64,000 nt of DNA. It comes from Diabrotica undecimpunctata. Taxonomy: Eukaryota; Arthropoda; Insecta; Coleoptera; Chrysomelidae. Below, in pieces: positions 24,485 to 37,120 of this stretch. Location of the stretch: assembly GCF_040954645.1 (NCBI RefSeq), contig NC_092806.1:6510001-6574000 (forward strand). The letters are read 5' to 3'. Under the pieces are notes generated by a model. The model was not told the origin of the DNA. It worked only from the letters and a program-made list of their open reading frames with translations, and did no database searches. The first letter of the stretch is position 1, and each line of letters opens with the position of its first letter. Both the position numbers and the translations under genes were made by a program.

Positions 24485-24864
24485 TCACTGTCTTAGCCTT
24501 ATTATCAAATAAGCCTCTTCTTCTAAAATCCGTTGCAATATTATCGAGGATCTTGAAAACTATCAATCACATGGAAAAGTATCGAAAGAATCGAGTATAT
24601 TAAAGTTATCACATAGGCGTGCGTATGCGTTCGCCAACAGTTACGATATCCTCGAACTCGTATTATCAAAGTGCGATATGTATCAATATTTTGCATCGAT
24701 CGAGTGATTTATCGATTCATTAAAGAAACAAAGAGTGTCGCTTTATTGTGCTTACTTGCTAATATCAATTGCAATAAGTATAAGGCGCTACACTAGCCTA
24801 TGTTAGAGCATGTAGTTATATATTGTTTTTGTTATCACAAAATCAAGAATTTGAGTTTTAGCGT

Positions 24865-25449
24865 TTGAATATTGATCAAAATGATGATGGGTTACAGGAT
24901 ATAATAATCGAAAGAATGTTAAAATCTAATCAAGGTCAGAATACTTTAGCATTAGAAGCCGAGACAGCCAGGTGGTCAAGACGTCCTACTACAACGACCA
25001 AGCTGACATCGCAAGAAATCATTAACTTTCCAGAGATCACTAAAAGGGATCTCAAAATTTTTTTTTCGAGAACCAATCAGTTAGGTCAAGAGATTTGCTA
25101 TTTGGCTGAGTTGATGGATGATAGTAACAATCTCAATTTGAAGTTTATTGCAATAAAACCAAATATTATTAAAGTACTGATATGATCCAGGCATATAAGC
25201 AGTAAGACATATAAATGCTACATTGGGTATAAACCTGATTCAATTGGATATAGTGGCATTTTGCGCCACGCGTGTGATTGTGCAATTGGGTTACGCACTG
25301 TGGGTTCGTGTTTTCATATAGCTGAAGTCATATATTGTCTCAGTAATTCAAGATATAAATCGAGAATCATAAGATCAGCAAAAATTATATCAGAAATTTT
25401 TACATCCGATGTTGAATTAGTCATAGATAAGAATAGTGATGTGGACTAA
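24865..25449 (+). pseudogene. C-terminal part of a SWIM-zinc-finger transposase
   Basis: One frame from 24865 to 25449, broken by a single TGA at 25183-25185, encodes about 195 residues. NFPEITKRDLKIFFSRTNQL and ISYLAEL-like text (CYLAELMDDSNNL) precede SRHISSKTYKCYI. A CDC...CFH arrangement follows (HACDCAIGLRTVGSCFHIAE), the CxCxnCxH signature of SWIM zinc fingers, and an acidic end. I know this tail from insect DDE-type transposon proteins; the catalytic part upstream is missing. Its position between the long arms suggests it is the remains of the element's own transposase. Confidence 0.65.
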
Positions 25450-25698
25450 TATGTAATTGAATGTTTAAACTGTTAATTTAAATAACCTATATTATACCTA
25501 TTTTATAATAATAAATATTTTTGTAACCAAATATTTTATATATGTCCTCGTCTATATCCCAATGAATTTATAAAACAATGTTAACAATGTTAAAAAAATA
25601 TTTAAAAAATAATAATAATCTTGTCCTATCGAGGAGATCCTAGAGATATATCATTTTATGGAATTAACGAGTCAAAAATGGAAATTATGCTTAGAAAC

Positions 25699-26469
25699 GG
25701 TTTTTTCAAGTTTTGACTATTTAAGAAAAAAAAGACAAGTGGTATAACAAAATTGAAGGTTGCGATCAAAAATACGAGGAAATTCGATCAATTAGCTACT
25801 AGATTTTAAGATTATGAGCCAATAAAGTCGGAAAATATTAGAAAAACACGATTTTTTCGCAATTTGAAAATTTGTGAGTTAAAAGTGATTTTTTTAACAA
25901 TGATAATTCATAGGACGTAAGAAAATAGATGGAAAAGCATACATCTAACTATCTGATTTTGAGGTAAGGTAAAAAAAGGGGTAAAAAGGATAAAAAACGT
26001 GATATTTTCGAATTTTATCTTTATGAAAGAGTTAAATGGGGACTTTTATAATAGAATGTAATAATGTGCAAGAAAAAATGTTGAATTACCAACTGAGTTT
26101 TGAGGTTATGTGCAAATAAATGAGTAAAAAACGGTTTTTTTGATTTTTTGATGATTTCCTCTGAGAAATTGAAAATTTTGCCTTAGCTATTCAAAAGAAC
26201 AAAAAAAAATGCATATAAAATTACTATTTAACAGTTAGCCAAAAATTACTAACATAACCTAAGAAATCATTGAAAATTTCTATGATTTTCCTGAGCCCAA
26301 TATTCAATATAAATATTTGAAAAAAAAATCAGGTTTTTTTGTATTTGAAAGATACAGCTTTATGAATTTTTTCAGATTTTTTAAAGCAAAATTAAAAAAG
26401 ATTTTTAAAGCAGAAAAAAATAAACTCGATAAAAGCTTCTTTTTTTAGATTTAAGAGGTTCTATGGGCT
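25699..26469. repeat. Right ~771-bp inverted arm
   Basis: Inverted partner of the arm at 23306-24076, ending with GAGGTTCTATGGGCT. The differences between arms are mostly single substitutions and A/T-run length changes. Confidence 0.8.
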
Positions 26470-29339
26470 CTGAAAAGCTTAAAATTTGTATGACGTCATG
26501 TTTTTATATACTTTATTAAAAGCATAAGTCGAGGTGCTGATCAGTGCGGGGGCACTTTGGCCATCTTTTCTCGCTATAGCCTTTGTGGAAGTTTTGAAAA
26601 CAATCGTTTTCAGTAGTTTATTGTTAGATAAAATGAATTTTCATCAAGTAACGGTCGAATCCATTACTTATATTATTAGCCTTTCTAATTTTAAAGTAAA
26701 TATGACAAAACGTATACATTTATATCTTTTATACTTAATAAATCTTTACTACTACCCTGAAGTCCATACATTGTATTACGTTCTCACCGCTGGAGTTTAA
26801 GAAAAATCCTCTAAGCGTTTATGTAATGTAGTAGAAACTAAAGCACGGGCTTCCTTCGTATTCTAAAAAGCCGTTGATTCCCTGATATATTACCCGCGGT
26901 GTAGAATATACTGTGCCATTTATTCTGCCCAGTCCGGATGCTCACCATTATGCACTTTGTACAATAGTCTGAACAGAGCCGTACTGGACCAATAAGTTAA
27001 TACTATTATTTTTATAACATAAATCTATAAAAATCGAATTATGTTTGTATAAAAAAGATAATAAAATAGAAAATAAACCACAATTACAAAATATACTCTT
27101 AGTTGAATTTCTTGAAATTCATGCCGATTTTGTCGTGGCATGAGTCTAATAGAGCCCAAATTTCCAATTCTACACGGTGTAGAAGTATCTGTTTTTTGAA
27201 GTATCATACAGTTTATTACGTTGCAAAATTGTATTTTCTATAAAAAGGATATGTTAAACTTAAATTTATAACATTAAGATAAAATAAATATAAAGAAATC
27301 GTCAAACAAAAATTATTTATCAGTAGTAGTAGTTAAAATCAATCGCAGGAGTTAGAGAGGGGCAGATAATAAAGTGACTATACACTACTAACAACAAAAT
27401 TAAAACCAGAATGTTTTATTAATTCCAACACCTGTTAGAGAAACGTTAAATTACCAATTAAAGCGCCTTCAAGAGAAATAGGTGGTATACAGATTTGAGA
27501 AAAAAATAAATAAAAGAGTAGAGAATCAAGACAAGGCGGAAATAGAAGAAGATTGTAGACCGTACAGACAGCCAGATATCGAAAAAAAATATTGAATTCT
27601 TATTTCTTCGTTTTAACTAACGCTATTATATTAACGCTTTTATATTAACCTCTTATATACTTAATTACTTTAATTAATTATTTAATAAATTATCTAAGTG
27701 TTGCAAATCATACACAAAAAAAACAATCTCAGGGTGCCATTTTATTATACAAAAAAAATAAATCAGCTTAGGTTATACTTATCTTTTCTCGTGGCTTCCA
27801 ATATCTCTTAGTTGTTCCTTATCGGGATAAAAAAAGAAAAGGAAATAAATAAAAATAGCATAAATAAACAAATACAAATATGTTTTATTATCAAAAGAAA
27901 TAATATGAAAATTTTTGAATTTATTAATCAATATTAATAATTATCCTTAATAATTATCCAAAAAATTTCTGTCACACAAATTATTGACTGACCTTTTAAT
28001 TCACACACAAGAATGTCTCCTTTCGACCAAAACAGCTCCCCCTTGTTGATTATGCTAGGCTACCATTCAAAGCCTTCTCCGTTCTAAGTATCAAACTATC
28101 AGCATGCCAGCAACTCTTTCTCCAAAACACGAGCAGGCCTCTTTTACCAGTACTCGTTCAACAAACTTCAAAATTCTCTCATCTCTTTCATATATTACCA
28201 ATCTCCTGAGACCCAAAGATTTTTTTTACTTGGTGTCGCAAATATTTTTAATAGTTATCGTTCTTGTAACTTACTCACTTGGACTTTATAGAATCAAGGA
28301 GGTATTCGACTTCTCAACTTTGACCTATCCATCACATAATAATCATCTACTCCAAACTTTCAAAACATTCACTCTCTTTCATCTCCATTCCAAACTCGCT
28401 AACCAATCAGAAAATTCCTATATCCCTCCTCTTATTTTGCATCAGAAAAACCCAAGCATCGCTTCTAAACAGCTTTCTTTGAAAATGATAACGGTTTTAT
28501 CTTATACTTTCTAAATACAATAACTACCTGGTGGCTTTGGCCTTTCTAGCGAAACAAACCAAAGGCTTTTAAAATATAACGTCTACAAATACGGGAAACA
28601 ATTGTCTATTCACATTTAAGTATTTACTAATGTTTTTCAGTCCTTTAGGGTAAAACTCATTATGGATAAACTCACTGCTTAGAACTAACTAATAACAAAT
28701 ATTTACGAATCGATGTACATGGCGTTGCAAATTCATATGTACGCATTCTATAACAAAATAAAATTTTTATTCTATCTTTGATTGATAAAATGAAACACAA
28801 CACTACATAGCTCCTGCCTGGATCATATCGCTGGTCATATTCGTTTCTTCACAGGTAATTTATTTCTTATTACCGTATTATAAGCCTTATTACAATACCT
28901 ATAGAATAAGTAAATAACAAACAGTCCATAGAATTTATGATTGTAAATTAAGTATATTTAAAAAATTCAATATACAAAAACCGTGTACAAAAACCAATAT
29001 ACAAAAACTCTAAATAACGCCAATGGTGTGAGATTTTATAAACGATTCGTGCCAAATAACGAGTCACGCGACTCTTGTACTATCAATGAAAGCTCTTAGA
29101 ATTGGGGAAGAAATTAAGTGAAAATCGACAAACTCCTTTGTAAAATCGGCAATTAAATACAATAGCAATATCATGAAAAAGGTAGAAACCTTAATTAATT
29201 CGTATTTCTGTAAAAATAATTATATACAGTGTGGATACTACTTTTGGTATAAAATTAGTTTAGCGAAAATTTAAAATACTGGTAAAAATCTTAGGTTAGC
29301 TCCGATTCCGATTTACTGATTAACAATATTCCTAAAATA
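26470..29339. other. Mostly unassigned AT-rich DNA
   Basis: I find no confident gene. Around 27470-27580 a frame reading RFEKKINKRVENQDKAE weakly resembles a LINE reverse transcriptase segment. A 136-codon open frame at 28104-28514 has no recognisable domain and biased Ser/Thr/Leu content. AATAAA-like strings are common by chance here. Confidence 0.35.
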
Positions 29340-29790
29340 TCTTTTGCATCACTTCCATTAATTAAGGATGTCACTCCCACATTGATCAGAATTGTTGCTC
29401 AATACTTACCAAATGTAAAAATCTTTGGATTTTTGTACAATTCATTGAAAGACAAAGTACCAAACTCAGATAAAAGTGACGTTGTATACAAAGTTAGTTG
29501 TGTAGGCTGTGAAGGTTTTTATATAGGGCACACCTCCCAAAAAGTTTCCGGCCGTTTAATTCTTCACAAGAATGCCATTGGGTTACACCCTGATAGATAT
29601 TTCCTAGTCACACATGCTAACACAACAGGGCACTCTTTCGATTTTCCGAATGTAAAAATTCTATTCACGGAGAGTAATTATTTCAGATTAACAGATTGCT
29701 TCTTGAGATGGCATTCATTTTTCAAGAGAAAGAAACCAATAATAAAAAGACAGATACCAACAATTCGAGCAACTTTACAATATTTTTCTT
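29340..29790 (+). pseudogene. Penelope-like element, GIY-YIG endonuclease end
   Basis: The frame from about 29340 carries LPLIKDVTPTLIRIVAQYLP, then KDKVPNSDKSDVVYKVSC and GCEGFYIGHTSQKVSGRLILH, the GIY-YIG core of Penelope-like retroelements. A TTGHSFDF block follows. A frameshift near 29690 moves the expected catalytic-Glu segment (SLEMAFIFQEKE) into another frame, followed by KKTDTNN. The reverse transcriptase upstream is missing. The piece is a 5'-truncated copy. Confidence 0.8.
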
Positions 29791-29894
29791 GTTATATTTT
29801 TGCTGTAGTATTCCACATTGACTACAGACGACTCTTTATAGTCTTCGCCATTGCCTTTTTTCGTGTTAAAGGCATAATCGAGAAACTTGTATAA

Positions 29895-30479
29895 ACGTGT
29901 AGGATCTTCGAAAATTGGGTCCAAACAGAGCTTCTGGACCTCTGTGTGTTTAATGGGACATTTTCCGAAACCAATTTTTTGTTTTCTTTACCTGACTGGC
30001 ATCTAAATCTCAAAGTTACTAATCTGTACAGGGTAAGATATGCAATGTTAACCTTATGGGAATTTCGCCAAGACGTTGCCAGTTTTATGCAGTGAGCGAT
30101 GGCGGTATCTATTGTCTATCTTTCAATTACTGCGGTGCTAATTACTGCCATAATGTGTAAGGAATTTGTAATTTTGGTTTATATCAACTGCAAATACTTT
30201 CTTCTAAGTTATTCAGTAATTAAGAAGTAATTAGAGTAATTCTTGTACATAATATGTTTAAAAACTTAATACATCCAGGGCCTTAATTAATCTTTATTTG
30301 TTCTTCGGAGCGCGTAAACATATTCGAGTTATGATTATTTGTACCATCTTGGATGTACTGTTACTGTTTTGTTATTGTTATTATTTGTTGGTTGCTGTTG
30401 TTGTGACTTGCTGTTGGCAATTATTGTTATTTGCTGTTATTGGCTATTGTTATATTTGACGCCGAATTTTTACCGCAAA
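29895..30479. other. Intergenic, nothing firm
   Basis: Upstream of the transposase frame at 30480. TACAGGGTAAGAT at about 30027 resembles a transposon terminus, but no partner was found downstream. GTTATT/GTTGTT-rich low complexity lies at 30360-30460. Confidence 0.35.
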
Positions 30480-31883
30480 ATGGAGGAAATTGTTCAATGA
30501 AAACGTGGAAAAGCTCTGAAACTTTCAGAGAAGCAGATACTAATGAATATTATTAATTCTCATCTTAATCAGAATAACAACGATTATGTATCAAGTGTAA
30601 TTAGGAAAGTGTCAGAAATGAGTGGTGTTTAAGAAAAGACTCTGTTTTGCATACGACAAGAATATTCATTACCTGCTGGATTACAATCTCCAAAGAGCAG
30701 GCCCAAGAAACGAAAGGTTGGTAAATCTCGTGACAACAAGTACGATGAAGGTGCCAGGGGCCAAATTCGTAGAATAGTTCATCAGTTTTTTCGTGACAAC
30801 ATACCACCAACAATAAACACCATATTAGCTGTTGTAAATGTCGAAGAAACGTTGCCCAACTTTTCACGGGCTACGCTACATCGCTTGCTGAGTGATATGG
30901 ATTTTGTGTTTATAAAACGTGGCAGAAATTCAATTTTGATTGAAAACCCAGAAATCATCTCGTGGCGTCATCGTTATTTACGCGCAATTCGTAAATACCG
31001 TGCAGAAGGATACAACATAGGGTATTTGGATTAATGATGGGTAAATATCGGGCACAGTGTGAAAAAATAATGGGTTGATAAAACATTAACATCTCATCGC
31101 GATACTTTTGTTCGTGGTCTGACAACAGAATTAAAAGCTCCAACGGCTCATGGTGTACGGTTCGTTTTATGCACGCAGGATCTATCAGTGGATTTGTTGA
31201 TGGAGCAGAGCTCACGTTTTTGGCAAAGAAAAATACTCAGGACTACCACGACGAAATCGATGGACCGACCTTCGAAGATTGGTTCGAAAATAACTAATGC
31301 TAAATTTGCCAGAAAAAACTGTTGTGGTAATAGACAATACCTCCTATCACAGCAGAAAATCAGAAAAATTTCCCAACAGTTCAACACCAAAAAAAGATAT
31401 TCAAGAATGGCTTCTGTCAAAGGACCTATTTTTTGAAGAAAACTACCTAAAACGCGAGTTACTTGATGACAGACAATGGCAGATGATGGCAAAATATGAC
31501 AGGTACATAATAGAATATATTGCCAAAAAACACAATGTGAAGATTCTGAGGCTCCCACCCTATCACTGTGAACTCAATCCCATCGAAATGGTTTGGAGTG
31601 AAGTGAAACGGTATATAGCTGGACGCAACGCGAATTTTAAAGAAGCTGAAATGCGAAATTTAATTACAGCAGCGTACCAGGTCATTACGCCAAAGAAATG
31701 GAAAAACTACGTAAACCACGTAATAGCAACAGAAAAAAAATGTGGGAAATTGACAATTTGTTGGATGATATCGAACCAATTATTATAAATATAAATAACG
31801 GAGATAGTGATGACATAATAATGATGATGATGATAGTGAAGCAGAAACTAAATGTGACAGCGATTGACAGAAAAAGGAACTAA
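30480..31883 (+). pseudogene. IS630/DDE_3-type transposase pseudogene
   Basis: ATG 30480 opens a helix-turn-helix region (LSEKQILMNIINSH; RATLHRLLSDMDFVFIKRG). The first catalytic Asp is in GYLD at about 31020-31031, where two stops follow and the frame is lost. A displaced segment with DKTLTSHRDTFVRGL and an out-of-frame DGAELTFLAKK-like stretch leads to the second Asp in VVVIDNTSYHSRKSEK (about 31320). The third acid is in LPPYHCELNPIEMVWSEVK (about 31550). The C-terminus (KMWEIDNLLDDI) is in another frame. I recognise this as a common insect DDE_3 family. At least three stops and two frameshifts are present. No TIRs were found. Confidence 0.8.
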
Positions 31884-33360
31884 ATATAATGGTGTACAAT
31901 TACGATTACTTACACACGAAATTAAATACAATGACTTAATTTATTTTCAACTTATTTATTAGTTTTATTTTCGGATATTTCTACGTTTTGTTACTGCCAA
32001 CATATACAGTGCGGTTTTTAAAAGTCCTTCCCCCCTTAACTTTTGAACGGAACAATACATAAATAAAATGATTCTTTATATTTTAGTTTTATTTTATTCG
32101 ATTTTATTTAAATCTATAAACAAATGGTTTGCATCGCTAGCACATACTGTAGAATTAAAAACAAACTGCTTGTGTGACTTAAAAAAAGGCATTTCTTAAT
32201 TTCTATTTTATTTTAATTTAACCCAAGTATGTTGTAGCAAATATTATTTATGTTTGAGAACCACTGACAGAAGGAAGCCAGGCAGGGTCGTTAGTGGGTA
32301 TTAGTACTTAAGCTACCCTTAACACAAAAGATGGATTAGGCTAAGTAGTAAGAATTGACGTTTAGTTTAAAACAAGTTTGCAAAGAAGTAAGATATCGAT
32401 GTTGTGCATTTACCCTGTACAGACTAGTCACTTTGAGACAATTTATAGTAAAATGTGCTGTGTGCTAGGACGTAAAAAGTTTTTACTAAATTTAAAAAAA
32501 AAAATGTGAAACTAGTGTAAGTACAGGGGTAGATATGTTTATTACCTACCACTTTGCCTTTTACCTTTATTTCTCAGGACTTATAGTTTTGCCGGTAATT
32601 ACAATAAACTATCATTAAAACCCACCCCTTTCCACTTTCTGCCCTGGCCTAATAAAGTTTCACAAACTCTTGAAGAGTATTAATATTTTAAAGCCCGAGA
32701 ATAATTAACAGATATCTACAAAATTCCGATTTTTAGGATCGAATGTTTTTTTTATTGACCATTGATATGGGAGGGAAATTCAGAAAAAAAAGGGAGAAAT
32801 CAAGCATTTGCTCAAATCTCGAATATATCTCTATTGGGTCTTACGAAGTCTTTTGATATAATCACAGGTACTTTCCGAAAATCCTTAATTTCCACAAAAC
32901 CCGAATTCGGAGTAGTCTCTTCGCCATTCAATTAGCAAAAATTAGTTTCTACATCAATGGTGGCTGGAGTAATCCCCTCGTCCCGTAGGAAGGTCCCGGC
33001 AAAGCGACGGGACAATCCTCCTAATCCTGTGAGTTATCTAACGGAAGATCTGCGGATACGAGTAGCGTTCGCTCAGGCTCTTATCTGATTTTTCTGAAAT
33101 GGCTCCGACGCTTGAAATGTCCTCCTCGGAGACGCTAATTTCAGTCATGCGAATATCGATCTTAACAAAAAGTAGTGTCGCCTCTAAAAGGCGCCTAATT
33201 TTTTTGTTTGTCAACTTTTTAGTTGTGCTCATCGTGCATCTTAAGTAGGCCATTATTCTTGTTTTACACCGGTGATGTGCTTTTTGCGTTTTAGGACATC
33301 TAAATGTATTGATGACAAATTCTGAATTATAAATACATTTTTTGCAATTTTTAAAATATT
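31884..33360. other. Unassigned; one isolated transposon-terminus-like motif
   Basis: TACAGTGCGGTTTTTAAAAG at 32005 looks like a left Tc1/mariner terminus (compare CAGTGCGTTCC at 51201), but no inverted partner lies in the window. A short antisense Lys/Ser-rich frame at 33038-33253 has no domain I recognise. Confidence 0.35.
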
Positions 33361-33380
33361 ATAGAATAGAATAGAATAGA
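33361..33380. repeat. (TAGAA)4 microsatellite at LINE 3' end
   Basis: Four TAGAA units directly next to the antisense LINE, whose 3' end reads (plus strand) TTTGCTTTATTGTCAC. Read on the LINE strand this is an AATAAAGCAAA end followed by a short-repeat tail, as in CR1/L2-like LINEs. Confidence 0.85.
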
Positions 33381-36340
33381 AATTTGCTTTATTGTCACTG
33401 CAAATTGTACAATTTTATGGATAAAGCTTACAAAAAGTCAAAAAAATTTAAACAATTTAAAATTTACCAAAATTACAAAAATCATCAATATCACAAAATA
33501 AAAGTTAATAAAATATACAATCTATTGCAAAATTTAACTAAAATGCAAATTGCATAATACATAAAACCTTAAGAACTGATAATTTTAAGTTGTTAAATAT
33601 GATATTCAAATATATATAAAAATACTTCAGTAACTTGTACCTGAACGTACTGTAATTTCTTAGCTATTTATTGATAGATAGACTTTTGTCAATTTACGGA
33701 ACCTAAGGAAAGAAATTGTAGATTTAAGTTGCAAAGGGAGATGGTTGTATAATTTTTTCGCCGAATATAATACAGATTTTTTTACTAACTCAGTGGAAGG
33801 GATTGGTAAATACACATCAAAGGTTGAATTTCTGGTAGAGTAGCCATGATTAGGTCTTGCTGGGAAAACATGTAGGTGTTTACGAATTAAGCAAACAGTT
33901 TCTAAAATATATAAAGAGGAAAGAGTTAAAATTCCGTGATTTTTGAAGTAGCTTCTGCAATGTGTTATTCTACTGAGGCCAAAAAGATACCGTATTGCTC
34001 TTTTTTGTAATTTAAAAATAACATCAGATTGGGCAGCTGTACTAAAACCCCAAAAAGAAAGGCCATATCGAAGATATGGCTCGCATAAAGAAAAATATGT
34101 TATTTGGCTAGTTTCTTACTTAACAAATCGATATAAAGGAATCATTTAAAGTTGCTGTGTATAAGAAAACCAAAAAAATTTACAGAATCAACGATACTGA
34201 TCTGACTATTATTAAGAAGCAAGGGTTGAAGGGCTTCTTTATAGGATAATGCTACTATCTTGTAAACATTAAAAGAGAGTAAATTAGAGTCGGACCAGGA
34301 TTTTATTTTAAGTAGATCAGAAGTTATAGTTGCATTAAGAGTTGCAATATTAGAGTTTCTCTAGGTAATACTGGTATCATCAGCAAAAAGAAAAAAATTT
34401 CCATCGATTTTTAAGTTAGTGATGTCATTTATAAAGATAAGAAAAAGTAGAGGACTCAATACTGAAGCTTGTGGTACTCCATATACAATGCTGTTGTGAC
34501 TAGAGTCACTATCATTTGCTCTTACTAATTGTTTTCTATTCTTCAAGTAAGATTGGAACCAATTCAAAGAAATACCCCGAATTCAGTAGAAATTTAGTTT
34601 ACATGTCGTGATTTACACAACCAAAAGCTTTGGCATAGTCACAAAAACAGTGGCAGTAAATAATTATTGTTTAGTGTTTGATAGACCTCATGTAGTACAG
34701 AAAACATAACATCACTGGTACATCTAATAAATAAAAATCCGAACTGACTTTGTGATAAAATGTTGTTTTCAACGAAAAAGGACATAAGTCGGGCTTTTAT
34801 AAGTCTGTCAATTATTTTGGATAGGACCGGTAGTAAGGCAGTAGGTCTATAGTTACAGACATTAGATTTTTCACCACCCTTATGAAGAGGAATAATAATG
34901 TCTCTCTTTAGGTACACTGGAAATATACCTTTTTCAAAGAAATCGTTAATTAGTGAGACCACGACTTCCAACACATGTTTTGGGAGATTTCAAAATTTTT
35001 TTATGGATAGTCCATCAGTACTACAGGAAAATTTGCTTTTGATACTCCTAATGGTTTAAATCAGTTCAGATTTGTCAACTGCACTTATAAAGAACGAATT
35101 CAAGACCTTTCTTAAATTGGGGAAATGGGGAATAGGATTTTATTTTGGCAAAATAGTTGATGTTGTATTTTTACTCACATTAACGAACTATTCATTTAGA
35201 TTTTCAGGATTTGGAAGAAAAAATGTTGGAGCTGTGTTAATTTTATTTCGAAGATAAAAGATAAGATCGTTTATTATGGACCAAGTTTCTCTTGCAACAT
35301 TTTTAGAGCTTTCCAGACGATTCTGATAGTACATTTTTTCAGCTTTTTTAATAAGTTTTGGATAAGTTTCTCTGTACTTGGAGATGTATTCAGTGACAAA
35401 GACGTTGGTTGTAAATTTCTTAATGTACAAAAGTAACGCATATTCTTTGGTAGTAGTCCAGGGTTTGTGATGTTTTGACTTAATTGTAATTAAAGGAAAT
35501 GTCTTATTGAAAATACAGACAAGCCTACCTAAAAATAACTGCAATTATAGTCCACTTCCACAGATTGAAAATGCCATCCAGAAGTCAAGTACAAATTTTG
35601 AAATTTATGAAAGTTATGAGCGGAAAAAATCCTACCTAAACTTTGGGTTTTTGAGGATTGTTTGTTAAGAGTGTTTAACTTGGTATATACAGCTTCATGG
35701 TCAGATAGTCCTGCAATAATAATTGTAGAGCGTACATTAAGGGGTGAGAACTCTGAGACAATATTATCAATTATGGTAAATGCTGTTTTAGTAATTCTTG
35801 TAGGAGAATTAACGTGCATTGTGAAACCATACGATCCGAATATATTGACCAAGGATAATTGGGTAGTACAAGCAATAGCGTAAATAACATTTGCGAATGT
35901 CATATAGGATCTTTCTGCTTTTATTAGGTAGGTTATCTAACAATGTTAATAGGTTCTGACAAAATAGATCCGTACAAAAATCATGTGATCTAAAAATGTA
36001 TACATTAAGATTCTTGTTATAAGCCAATGAAAACTGAAAAAAGGCTTCATTGAACAGAAAGCCGTATTTTGTTATAGGAGAGAGATCATTATTTGTAGAA
36101 AGAATTAGGGTTCCACCATGAGCTAAACTTGGACGCTCATACCTAGCAATTGTGGTAAATTTTTCTCCAAAAAAAGGCTCACTGATATCAAGCCAGTGCT
36201 CGGTAACCGCAACTATAGGGAGAAATTATAATTCGTCTAGAAACAAAAATAATTCATCTGTTTGATATCTTATAGAACGAATATTAATCAGAGCCATGCT
36301 AAAGTTGTCATCACTAAAATAATTTGAGGTTTCTAGTCCC
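33361..36340 (-). pseudogene. CR1/Jockey-like LINE: endonuclease and reverse transcriptase, antisense
   Basis: Minus-strand order: an endonuclease start NIRSIRYQTDELFLFL with VAVTEHWLDIS (about 36180-36290, catalytic Glu present); GLSDHEAVYTKLN (about 35690, catalytic Asp-His present); a linker with KHHKPWTTTKEYALLLYIKK (about 35440); reverse transcriptase IIIPLHKGGEKSNVCNYRP (about 34860), [38 protein letters not shown] (Gly to Ala) and FLFADDTS (about 34370-34390); then 3' UTR and a (TAGAA)n tail. The open reading frame is broken by many shifts. An antisense frame at 36358-36627 may be the end of ORF1. Order and motifs are clear; the clade assignment is tentative. Confidence 0.8.
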
Positions 36341-36611
36341 ACAAAACACGTCGTATATTAAAAAATTTCGGTTTGCAGAGGCAATGAAATAGTACTTTCG
36401 GTGACTTTTCCTTGATTTTTGCAGGTGAATAATTCTTTCTGAAGTGAGAAAGGACCTATAAGCAGCAAGAATAGCTTCCTCCTCAGTTGGACTAATTCTA
36501 CATTATTTCTAAAAATATAATATTTTTTTGAAACTAGTATTTTGATAATTTTGTTTCGGTAGCTAGGTGGAAAGCTAGTTCCAAAATAAAAATCATAAAT
36601 AGTGTAAGTCC

Positions 36612-37030
36612 GGGAGAGATGGTCCACCGGGAGAGATGGACCAGTCCATTATTTCCGAACTGTGACGCTCGAGCGCTACCATCGTTTGTTGTGAGTATGC
36701 TTCAGTTACAGTGAAGACATGCTGTTAGTTATGTGGTGTTGTTGTTAATATTTGTCGAGAAAAACGTCATTGTCTGTTTTGGTAATCCAAAAGTTTTATA
36801 ACGTAGTAATATAGTTTTAGTTTTCAGTTTAAGTTTACGTGATATCGACGTAGGATTCTTGTATCGATGTCAATAAACATGTAGGTAGTAATCTAACCTA
36901 AAAAGGCCGCCATGTGTACGTTAAGAATGCGAATTATGAGGTGGTCCATCTCACCCGAACTTTTGGGAGAGATGGACCGGTACGTTTTGGTAGAGATGGA
37001 CCATGTATTTCAATACGGAAGAGACGGACC
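36612..37030. repeat. Left cluster of GGGAGAGATGGACC motifs
   Basis: Six copies: 36612-36625, 36629-36642, 36943-36956 (inverted), 36965-36978, 36989-37002 and 37017-37030. With the right-end copies at 39170, 39192, 39216 and 39382 they form a subterminal set in both orientations, as expected for transposase-binding sites. Confidence 0.9.
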
Positions 37031-37120
37031 AGTACCAACGTTTTTAAATGTTACTTTTATTAAAACGACTTATATTGTAATTACTAACTAAGTAGCTGGT
37101 ATTTTTCTGTTTCAGAAAAA

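Larger units (their letters stand above)
23306..26469. mobile_element. Large element with two ~771-bp inverted arms
   Basis: Arms 23306-24076 and 25699-26469 are inverted copies with scattered differences. Both ends carry AGCCCATAGAACCTC. The arms are AT-rich and each holds diverged ~150-bp internal repeats. The central 1.6 kb contains a fold-back (24281-24484) and the C-terminal part of a transposase with a SWIM-type zinc motif. Very long TIRs and a SWIM domain recall Mutator-like elements, but the SWIM segment also resembles the tail of another insect DDE transposase family. Superfamily unresolved; no clear target duplication seen. Confidence 0.7.

Noticed and set aside
28104..28514. 136-codon open frame
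   Set aside because: Longer than most random frames, but low-complexity Ser/Thr/Leu content, no known domain and no supporting signals.
31148..31558. 136-codon antisense frame
   Set aside because: Shadow of the DDE_3 transposase on the plus strand.
32005..32060. Possible right TIR of the DDE_3 transposase at 30480-31883
   Set aside because: CAGTGCGG reads as a left terminus in this orientation and has no inverted partner upstream of 30480.
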